This document shows, one piece after another, positions 54,701 through 64,000 of a DNA stretch of 64,000 bases. This DNA comes from Asterionellopsis glacialis. Taxonomy: Eukaryota > Bacillariophyta > Plagiogrammaphyceae > Rhaphoneidales > Asterionellopsidaceae. The stretch covers positions 31,620 to 95,619 of the forward strand of contig WKLE02002440.1 in the NCBI GenBank assembly GCA_014885115.2, written 5' to 3'. The notes under the pieces were generated by a model, which worked only from the letters and a program-made list of their open reading frames with translations, ran no database searches and was not told the origin of the DNA. A program made the position numbers and the translations under genes. The stretch's first letter is position 1, and each line of letters starts with the position of its first letter.

Positions 54701-57640
54701 ATACCAGAGGGTATCACCACAAAACTTCTACATTAATATACAAGCAAAATCACCATTGCAGCTTTTCTCTTTGTGTTGTTCACTGTCTCATTTTAACTAG
54801 TCTAGAAGAAGGAGAGTACTACATCTGCTAATTTTAAATCCCATGACAACACATTAGTGTCCCTGATAAAAAGTAACAGTATGGTTCTCAATATTTTGCT
54901 AGAGTATAAACCTGTAAGTAATTGTAAATCATATAAAAATACTCATGAATACTAGTTCCACCAGCCAGAAAACTGTTGTGTAGCATAGATGTATAATGAA
55001 TCTCTAGATATAAGTTTGGTGTTTGTTTCTTGTTGCACTGCAACAACAAGGTCAGATACATATGCCACCAGCATTGCACTGTACCACCTTTGAAGAATCT
55101 CACAAGTATATCAGACTACTTTTAACATAGACTAGTACATAGAAGAGACCCTGGGAAAGTGAATAAAAATGAAAAAAAACAGGGGTTGGTACTTATCTGT
55201 CATGATTCCTTGTATGAATACTATTATACTGCAATCAATAATATTAATGAAAACAGAACTTTATCAAAGTTTAATTTTCATTCCAAAAGTGTTAGAGTTT
55301 TAATTTTTTGTCTCTGAATCAAATTATTGCAAAGCTTTTTCTATAAGACACAGCTGTATATTTCTTAGTCCTAATCACAAATCTGATAGTATTGTAGTTA
55401 TCATAATGGTTAGGCATTCAACACAGAAGGGGTGAGTAGCAAATATGATACTAACACAAACAGCCAAAAAGGATGATTTCAGCCAGAGATGTTCTTCCTC
55501 TACCATTCAAATAAGCATGAAAATACATCTCTTAAATCCTTTATCCAAAATGAAACCTGGGACAGAAAACATTCACTTAAACCATGGAAGGCAGAAAACA
55601 TGTTTTAAAATATTTGTTCTGTGCCTAGAGTAGGAGAATGAAGTTAAATATACTGAAATGCAAAAAAAAAAATATCATTACGACTGCCAATAATTTTTCT
55701 CAAACAAGTGTGTTACCAATACACAAGGAGGATGCAATACTTTGAAATAATATATCTCATAAGAAATATAATTATTGGAGGAGAGAGAGACAGACAGAGT
55801 TTAAGGGTTCCCCCCCCCTCACTTTCCCCACTCAGAGGCATTATAATCTGAGGTACCTACCAGCACCTGCAAAAGTGAATACCTGATTGGCTAAGGGCTC
55901 ATCTTGAACAAGAGTGTTCTTCCTACCATACTTACTTTAGTGCAGTACTCACCCTTGTACACTCATAAATTTTCAGTTTTTATTATCAAAGCAAGTGCAA
56001 GAACTCTTTGAACCACATTTCAAGAAAAATACTTTCACTACTAGAAGGCCATTCCAAGGAGTACCAGTAAGTCAGCATACTGATAAAGTTAACAAGAATT
56101 CCAGTCAAAAGCTTGTTGAAATTTGTTGAAATGACTTGATTTTGTTAACACTAAAGTCACAAAAGTAGACTATTTCTGCAATTTCTTTATGGGAAAGAAA
56201 ATGGTAATTTCAATCTATTATACTGTGTGTACTGTCATTCTTCATGTGTGTGTACACTTTTTCCAACCTCAGCCTAATGCACTGTAGTGTGTTACCGCAA
56301 GTATCTACTAGGACTACAGTGGAACAGTGGAATGACTTTTATCTAAAACCTTCATAATTTGTGCAGTCAATTACTGGAAACATAAATACTTCAAGTTCTT
56401 CTTGTTGTATTGACACATGATTAGTACTGTCAATACAGTCAACTTATTTTGCACTGGATCTGGGCAAGCTCTATTTTTGTATTGCTAGACCATATCACAA
56501 ACAACTATACATAGCAGTGAGATGATAACAATGGCTATAAATGGTTAATTGTGTTCATAATACAATCCCTGTCATTACTATAGTACCATTGTTGACAACC
56601 CTAACAAGATGGTTTCAGTTGACAATATTAACAACAGGTTATCAAAATATTAATACACTGCTGTTGTGCAACCAGACTATATATTTACAGAGCTTTTTAA
56701 TTTTAAAAGAAACAAATAAATGGTTTTACAGTGCTGTGGTGTGTACAAGGTAATATAGTGAGTGTCTTTTTTGATCATAGCAGTAACAAGGGCTTGGACT
56801 AAAAACAAAAAACTAATAAGTAAGAAACAACAAAAGAAATATAGAAGTCAATGAAGCAATCACCAAGTAGGTAAACATCAAGCCTATCAAACTTACTAAA
56901 AACAAGACATCAAAATAAAATGTATTATGGCAATAGTCTTCCTCTCATTGCTTTGTCTCTTATTTAGAAAAGTCCTCACACCATTATTTTGTATCTCTTT
57001 TGATATTTTTACAATAATTTGTAATGATTTGGCATACTAAAGTAGAAGTGTTTTAACAGCACAAATGGATTTGTTGGGGTTCAATATTTTGTTCTTAGTA
57101 CTGATAATTGTATCTGTTTTTTTTTTTCTTTCATTTTTGGTTGCAACATTGTTCAGTAAATCTCAGTAAAAAAGAATCATTAAGAAATTAAGTTGCTTTC
57201 CTTTGAGAAGGGAGGTTTTTTTTTAGAACTTGTACACCATTACTATTATTAGCAACCTACCCAATTGGTTTGTATTTCCATTTAAAATGTAACAACTCAA
57301 TTTCTGTGTGATCTATGGCTCATCTTCTTGCTTGTCACCTTTTTAAGTTCAAATCTTTCAATATCATTAGACAAAATTGTTGAATAAGAAATGAACTCAT
57401 TTTGTCTTATTGTGATGCTCCAACTTCCCCAATACAGTCTTTTTGAAATGTCCTCACTTATCAGTGAAAGTGACAGTGATATTGCACTATGCTGACAACA
57501 ATTGTGAAAAGTGATAGAGAAAATATTGGAAATGAAGTAGATTTTGTTAGAGTGAATAAATTATGAGCTATTTTAGACTTTTACTAAAAATATCTGACAA
57601 TCCACCAATTCATCTTTGTGACTCAAATGCAGTACAGGAT
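51708..57640. other. Gene-free, CpG-depleted AT-rich segment
   Basis: About 5.9 kb without a convincing gene. Reading through it I count about five CpG dinucleotides, far below expectation, while GpC, TG and CA are common. It contains a short telomere-like word near 52925-52940 and the AAGCTTG repeats at 52778-53012. It is best explained as old, methylated transposon debris. Confidence 0.7.
52778..53012. repeat. Two diverged copies of a CAAGCTTGAAATTTCTTATTT repeat
   Basis: Copies of about 45-50 bp at about 52778-52822 and 52963-53012 share CAAGCTTG, AATTTCTTATTT and a following AAAATTC-GCTTG arm, so each is a small imperfect palindrome. A third, weaker relative lies near 58410-58445. Confidence 0.55.
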
Positions 57641-58020
57641 CCTACGGCAGATCTACTTAGAGTTCAGTTTCCAAGGGAGTTCGGTTTTAACCACGTGTGA
57701 AGCGAACTCCCCAAGGCAGCCAATCGGAAGGTGCCAAGTCGGCGCATTACTGTATTCTGTCGTGACACATCGTGTTCCTGCTGCAGAGTGGAATTCGATA
57801 TGCTTCGCTCATGACATCAGCATTTGCATGAATGCTGTGCATCACTGCACATTTGCGTCTGTCCTCTTGATGACGTCATCGCGTCATCTCGTCTGTCCAT
57901 GTGATGATGTCATCACATCATCATGTCTGTCCGGTCCGTGATGTCATCGCATCACGGTCCGTCCGTACTACGGTTGATTGACATATCGGGTGAGTCTCGC
58001 AACTCACCTACTGCAGATAT
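57641..58020. other. CpG-rich block with CRE-like palindromes inside the CpG-poor island
   Basis: CpG returns abruptly. Inverted repeats are GGGAGTTCG/CGAACTCCC (57675-57683, 57703-57711), GATGACGTCATC (57869-57880), TGTGATGA/TCATCACA (57900-57917), CCGTGATG/CATCACGG (57936-57957) and GGTGAGT/ACTCACC (57989-58008). The three central palindromes alternate with GTCTGTCC-like spacers. A GCAGAT word occurs at both edges (57647, 58013), a possible target duplication. It may be a young insertion such as a solo LTR. Confidence 0.55.
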
Positions 58021-58573
58021 ACATTTAAAACTACTAATATCCAATAAAAGGTCTTACTAGTTGTTGCCAAGGGAAGCTGCTATTTTCACAAAGTTTTGAA
58101 AGACTTCTATTACTTTTATCATAGATAGATGCTTGTTACCATTCTTTTGTATATTAGTAGAATAAGAACTAGTAATAACTAATTTACTACAGAGACTTTC
58201 AAAACAATGGTATAGGCATGTAGTTCTCTGACATGCTGAGGAGTTTCAAATTTTGTTTTGAGACTGTGTATGTCAACATTGTTGGCAGGATTTTGACTAA
58301 CAAGTCCAACTACAGTACTACTAGGATTAGATCAATAAGGTTAGGTATGGTAGTCTACTATAGTCTATACACTTGGTAACAAGCAACAGGGCCTGCCTAT
58401 TTTTGACAAGCATGAATTTTCTTATTTGACATTTTTTCAAGCTCAACCTTAGTAATGTTGCTTATTTGTGATGTTATGCGATGTCATTCAAGATTTTTAA
58501 GCTAAAATTTACTTAATATTTTAAAAGATTTATGTGTGATGATATCAGCATAGAAAAGCATGTTGTACCTACT
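58021..58573. other. CpG-poor AT-rich intergenic DNA
   Basis: Returns to CpG-poor composition; carries a weak AAGCTTG-type repeat near 58410-58445. No gene seen. Confidence 0.6.
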
Positions 58574-59356
58574 AAGTGGGGACCAATATATTGACCTGTC
58601 TGGAGCAGGGTACAAAGATAATATCTTTTTCAACTTTTGGTGAAAAAAAATCTGAAATGTACACATTTGGTCTGTCATTCAAATGTATGTCAAGTGGTAC
58701 TGGACCATCTTGGTCTACATCAACACTCTAGAAGATCCCTCAGCCGTATATTGTTGGAGGTTAGGGTTTGGGTTAGGTACCCAACAACATTGGCAGCACT
58801 GAAAGTACAATACAAGAGAGTGTGAGAATGAAACAAACTTACATTAACAGATTATATGGTGAAGGAACAAAACTTCACTCATAGAGAGGTAGACAGAGTG
58901 ATGGAGGAACACTCCATAGATATAGTTTAACAATACGAACTAGAGATACATTTGTACTGTTGTCATGTCAACCATCAAATCTTTCTTTGGGTCTTGTGTT
59001 CTGAAGAGGATTGTTTTTTGTCTCAAACAAAAAAAAGAGCCAAACTGTACATTTTTGAGCCAGCCGACATACCAGAGTCTACGGAATTTCTATGGAATTT
59101 CTATGGCACATGGTTCAAGGTAGTTCCAACAATTTTGGGACAACAAAAATTTCCAAAAAATGGTCAACTTTGAGCTGAAATATAGTGTTATTGGAATTAC
59201 ATTCAGCCAATTCCAGAGATACTATGCAAAGCGTATGTTATTAAACTGACAGAATGCAACTTGAAGAACGACTGTTGGTCAGAACAGTCTTGAGTTATGG
59301 TTACGTGCTTTTGTGTTCACGTCTCATGGTAGTTCGGGGTAGTTTTTGACTAGTAC
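58574..59356 (-). mobile_element. TIR element copy B (inverted, truncated, with an insertion)
   Basis: The reverse complement of 42757-43266 aligns here. Shared words include AATGTACACATTTGGTCTGTC, AGTACTGGACCATCTT-like runs, CAGAATGCAACTTGAA and the terminal AGTTTTTGACTAGTAC at 59341-59356. The left end of about 165 bp is missing. An extra stretch of about 260 bp lies at about 58737-59000 and contains a telomere-like word. Many CpG sites of copy A are TpG or CpA here. Confidence 0.72.
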
Positions 59357-59990
59357 CGTAGTAATACTCTAGGACCTAAGTGTTTTGTCACAAGGAACTT
59401 GGGGGTGGAGTTCCCAGTTGTGTTGGTATTAATTTTACTCCTAAATCTCTGTTGACTCGGTACGTACCATATACAGACTGTTTATGGTATTAGTCTACTG
59501 TATGATACCTCAGTTAGTACATACGGTACGTCCCCTGGTAATTTTGATTTTAGCACCCAATATTGCGGTTGGGATTTTTGAAATACGATTCAAATTTTGA
59601 ACGTGATTGGCGATTCGACGGTTAATCCTAAACTCACAGGATGGACACCCCAACAAGAAAAAAAATTCCTTGTTTCGCGTACTCGTTTATTTCACACACG
59701 GAAAAGAAAGGTTCTCGACTGTTGTTACTGCATACAACAGAGGATCTAGTTATTGAATCTCAACATTGCATCTAAACGCACCGCATGATCGCATTATTGT
59801 AACCAATACAGTAGATACGAGAATTGGTGAGGACGAAGACGTTGAAATATTTCTGAAGTGGTTGTGATTACCGTACAAAAAAATTATCAGTGTCAACTAG
59901 GTTGATAACAATTCGATTATCGTAACAAAAAGACTAGAAGAAGCGAACCAATCGGCTCGACGAAAAGAGGACGGGAAAAAGACAATAAAA
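59357..59990. promoter_or_regulatory. Upstream region of the MYB gene
   Basis: 634 nt with normal CpG content; holds a GGTACGTACC-like word near 59460. Promoter role is inferred from position. Confidence 0.4.
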
Positions 59991-62824
59991 ATGCCGAGCA
60001 CAGCACCGCCTCCCTCTCAACCACCTCCACCTCCGAAATCAGGACCTCCACCACCCGGTCCACCGCCTTCAGGTCCTCCACCATCAGGACCACCTCCACC
60101 TCCCCCCCCACCTTCTGGTCCTCCTCCTTCATCAGGTCCTCCGCATCACCCACCACCACCACCTCCTCCTCATTACGATTCTAAAAATGGATATCGGCAT
60201 CCACCGCCTCACCATCACCATCAACACCAACACCAGCACCAACACCAACACCAACATGGTCATATGATGCTTATGCCGATGCCTCCCATGGGGCACGGCC
60301 CACCACCCCACACTTACATGCCACACCACCACGGGGCTCCTCATCCAGGACCACCGCCACCGCATTATCACATGATGCCGATGCCTGGCATGTCTGGACC
60401 ACCTCCATCGCATCCTCCTCCACCACCAGGAAGCAAAGGAAACCACAACAAATCGATGACGAACAAGGGCAACCACAGCGTCGGCAATAAAACAAATCCA
60501 GGTATCACTGTATCTAACGCCATGGGAAGTGTCCGACCTCCTTATGTGAAAAAGGCAACTGGTGTCAAATGGACAAAAGAAGAGGTAAGATGATATTTCT
60601 GTTCATGATGAACTTGTATTGTCTACGTTTCTAAATCTTTGCTTTTTATTTTACCGTGCTTAGGACGACGCTCTTCGTGCGGCCGTAGAAGAACATGGAG
60701 CAAAGAATTGGAAACTAATTTCACAGCGTCTACCGGATCGAACCGAGGTGCAATGTTTACATCGTTGGCAAAAGGTGCTTAAACCAACACTTGTAAAAGG
60801 GCCATGGACTGCCGATGAAGACCGTAAGGTAATCGAATTAGTGAAAAAATATGGCGCCAAGAAGTGGTCGCTAATTGCCTCTAACTTACCTGGTCGTATC
60901 GGAAAGCAATGCAGAGAACGTTGGCATAATCACCTGAACCCAGACATTCGTAAAGAAGCTTGGACGGTTGAGGAAGACAGAGCTATTTTGGAAGCACACG
61001 TAACGGTTGGTAATCGTTGGGCAGAAATCGCGAAGATGCTTCCAGGAAGGTAAGTTCAAGTGGATGGTTATATCATTATTCATCAATGATTAAGGTTTCT
61101 TTCGGGCACTCACACATTCTCTTGTTAACTACGACTTCAGGACGGACAATGCTATCAAGAACCATTGGAATTCGTCGATGCGGAGGAAAATCGAAAAATA
61201 TCTCGCACGGAAACAAAATTGCGACGAAGCTCATATCCGTTACACAGATGACGGTAGATTTGACTTCATGGGGGACCTTGAAGGCGTTCTTGGTGCTGTT
61301 CGTGGCAGCGGTAAAGACAGCGGTAGAGGTCGAAAATCGAGTAGTGGGAAAACCAGGGGCCCAAATAAGAAGAAATACCAAAAGAAACAGGAGCCATTAT
61401 CGAACAAGACCTACCCACCAGCTCCTGCCAGTATACCTCCTGGTGCTATGCCACACCATCCAGGAATGCACTATGGGCATCATCCATACATGCAACCACC
61501 GCCAATAAATAATAGCAAATACGTTCCAGCGCCACCCACGAGCAATTCTACATCAGGTGACAAGGAAAACATGAAACCGCATGCTACGTTTGCAAGAGAT
61601 ACAAAATTCTCTAAATCATCCTCATCATCAAACAATAACCACAAGACAACAAATACATCAAGTCCCAGAGACGACTGCAATTTCTTTTCCTTTTCTCCTC
61701 GTAGTACTGAGAGGCGTACTCGTCCTTTCAGTGCTACGCCAAGAGGTGATAACGATGCAATGGACTTTTCTTCTATTTCACCTTATTTTGGTAGTGGCAG
61801 CTTCACGCCTGCAAGCATGAAGAAAACAACATTTGATAAGAGCGTTGATTTCTCGACTGGTAAGAAGACACTTTTTGACTCACCTGGGATGGCTAATACT
61901 CCATCCTACGCGAGCATGAATAGTCCAAATCCTATGAATTTACAAGGAATGACTCCTATGTCACAGGTGAAGGACACTTTCTCTACTGCCATGTTCGGCG
62001 GAGAGCCAATGTTTGGGTCAGATGATACATATGATGGCGACCAACTCAACAAGACTCTTTTTGGTGATGTTTCTGATATCATGGCACAAACTCCTAATGT
62101 AAAGAGTGGACGAGAAAGCATGCGGTTTCGAATTGGTAGCGAGTGTTCCAAGAGCGAAAGGAAAGCACCGTCATCAGCATTTCGCCAGGTCACAATATCA
62201 CCTATTGCTCAGTTTTCAGCATCAAGAAAAGCAAGCAAGAGTATGTTTTCTCAACGCGAGGCGGCTGCAACTCCTAGTGAAGGGCTTGGTAGCTCATTGG
62301 CCCAAGTGTCCCTAGACACGTCGTCAAAGAAGGTAGGATCAACCGACAAGGAAAAAATGCCTCCGCCTGGGCCCCTACCATCAGAAGTTGTATCTGAAGA
62401 CTCTGAAAAATTTACAAAGGGATTAACATCAAAATCATGTAGCCCAGATAGCCCCAACAACATCACACAAGTTACACAAGATGAAACTGACACTTCCCAT
62501 AGAGAAATTTCTGGACCAAGTCCTTTCGGCACTTCAAGTGTAATGGATGGTTTACCAACTCCTACATCTGGTGAGGACAAATCGTTTTGGACTTATGGCG
62601 ACTACAGTCCCGCTCGTAGCGTTGACAACTCATTCATGCCTTTCAGTAGTCCGGCTATTAAAAAGGAAGAACTTGATGCGACACAGTACTCACCGGTAAA
62701 CAAGGACCACAGCCCTGCATTTTGTAATGCTGTGGATGGCAAATCAGAACCTTCAAATCCAGCCCCAGTTACTAGAGTGGAGTCACCGTCACCAAAACGA
62801 AGAAAAATTCTTGCTGAACAGTAA
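59991..62824 (+). CDS. Three-repeat MYB transcription factor (MYB3R / c-Myb type)
   Basis: Three exons: 59991-60584, 60664-61049 and 61141-62824; introns of 79 and 91 nt with GTAAGA and GTAAGT donors; 887 aa. Residues 1-190 are extremely Pro/His/Met-rich, including a long His-Gln alternation near 77-92. The DNA-binding region spans introns: R1 (VKWTKEE...DDALRAAVEEHGAKNWKLI), R2 (KGPWTADEDRKVIELV...GKQCRERWHNHLNP) and R3 (KEAWTVEEDRAILEAH...TDNAIKNHWNSSMRRK). The Trp spacing is canonical. After R3 comes a Ser-rich C-terminal region with many SP/TP sites, suited to cyclin-dependent kinase control. In plants and animals this class activates G2/M genes; a cell-cycle role here is inference. Confidence 0.95.
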
Positions 62825-64000
62825 GTATTTATAAATATTAACTCTATTATTATGGGTTTTGTTGGAAATAGTTTACATAGAAGAGATGGCAAGGGGCCTC
62901 TCCTTTTAATATATGTGTAGGAAACTACCACTACGATGCATAACAGTTAATTAAATCTTCCTACGATTCACACAAGTATGTTTGTTAATTATAGATCCTT
63001 TGCAAAATGCATGATTACAGACGGATTCTATGAAAGTTTTACCGAAAATCCAGCGTAAAATTTCATCGAAAGTTGTTATTTTTCAATTGCACAATATTTG
63101 TATGTCTTGCCAAAAGCTGTTTCACCTTTCCACCTTGGAATCGCTTGGAAACCGATAAGCGATAACGTCACCATTGGAAGATGCACATGTTGCAGTAAGA
63201 TGTAATGAGGACCTGCCCAATCTTGGTTTAATTATGGGGAATATTTCCCTATGCATCATCCACTCAGACTAAACAGTTTACTAACAGCAAGAAGTTATGT
63301 AGACTAGAGGCTCAGCTTGTAGACCTCCAGAACATGACGTCCAAAAAATGAGTTTTTTAGTTGAGAGGGGTATATTTCATTCTGAGAGATGATAATGCGT
63401 AGGTCTCGTAGATATGAGCAGTTCAGACTTTCTAATCTTTAATTGGAATAGTTTGCAATAGAACTTCAGAGAGAGCCAAGACGTTTTTTCAATTCTTGAA
63501 CACGCGGCACAAAAACATTGGTTTTAGGACTTGGGATAAGAGATGAAGCTCTGGCTCTTGCCTCTAGGGAGAGTCTCTATGGTGATGTAAACTTTATTTT
63601 ATTGCACTCGCACCAGGTAGGACGTAATAAGGACTTCTAGCTAGGACCTAAGGGTCTGAAGTGAAAGTTCCTCAAAAGTAAGTGTACCGTTAGCTAGCTC
63701 TACTAATTCCTAGGACCTAGTCTTGCTGTCTGTAGGCAATGAGGCCCGTCAGCTGGCCTCAGAGAGCGAGACCGGGATTCGAGATTCTTTTTGGACTGTA
63801 AGAATCAGATATGGAAATATGTGGGTGTAATCGATGGAAAGAACGTGAAGATGATATGGTAGATATATTGCGTGAGGCTGGATGTTTGAAATTAGTAAGT
63901 AGGTGTATATTTTTTAAAGTAGGAAGATGTTTACGGAAAGTAGGGACGCCATCGAAATGGGTTACTGACACCCAGATGTTTAGCTAAATTTTCAACTTTA
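62825..64000. other. Downstream intergenic region to the right edge
   Basis: 1.2 kb AT-rich DNA with a CTAGGACCTA word repeated near 63640-63720. Short frames near 63759-63986 are not convincing. Confidence 0.55.

Noticed and set aside
57618..57941. 107-aa open frame in the palindrome block
   Set aside because: It runs through hairpin repeats, starts at a non-ATG codon and has no protein-like pattern.
63760..63790. tRNA-like TTCGA loop near the right edge
   Set aside because: The flanking bases do not form the five-pair T stem, and no acceptor or anticodon arm fits.
63759..63986. Overlapping short frames on both strands at the right edge
   Set aside because: Neither runs off the edge nor shows a recognisable motif; the minus frame lacks an ATG.

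Overview
The window is nuclear DNA from a photosynthetic stramenopile, most likely a diatom. Genes lie on both strands and carry few, short GT-AG introns (about 50-250 nt, with one of 532 nt). Several products have N-termini that look like bipartite plastid-targeting signals. There are lineage-style Cys-rich families, and degenerate TTAGGG-type telomeric repeats occur inside the sequence. Start codons were re-chosen where an open frame began at a non-ATG codon, and spliced models were built by reading donors and acceptors by eye.

Layout. 1-322: 5' part of an unknown minus-strand gene running off the left edge. 3.2-5.6 kb: class I cyclic-nucleotide phosphodiesterase. 6.6-9.5 kb: four-exon secreted protein with a bulb-lectin-like C-terminus. 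10-18 kb: compact housekeeping block with a LYR-motif protein, a ClpS-like plastid protein, an unknown Ser-tract protein, an AFG1/ZapE ATPase, an unknown plastid-type protein, a Cys-rich membrane protein and a DUF3128-like protein. 18.5-24.2 kb: clathrin heavy chain, divergent from an Era GTPase (24.9-26.2 kb). A MYND-finger protein follows, then a telomere-like array near 28.2 kb, a 657-aa protein with a possible Cys/His/Asp triad, ASF1, a Q-rich protein with twin CxxC modules, an SGNH hydrolase, a secreted Cys-rich protein, a selenocysteine glutathione peroxidase with its SECIS element, and GDP-L-fucose synthase (to 45.9 kb).

About 46.5-59 kb is a different landscape: AT-rich, without intact genes and almost devoid of CpG. 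It holds a decayed Ty3/gypsy-type LTR retrotransposon (47,690-51,707), a CpG-rich block of CRE-like palindromes (57.65-58.02 kb), and an inverted, CpG-decayed relative (58,574-59,356) of a TIR element that also sits at 42,757-43,430. The window ends with a three-repeat MYB (MYB3R-type) transcription factor.

The main observations are: (a) a membrane-anchored GPX whose apparent stop is an in-frame TGA (Sec) at the catalytic site, backed by a foldable SECIS 42 nt after the true stop; (b) a sharply bounded CpG-depleted island in which two copies of one transposon show C-to-T decay at CpG sites, pointing to cytosine methylation; (c) a dispersed intergenic GGTACC/CCAGGTAC word family; (d) several unplaced protein families with recognisable motif architecture.
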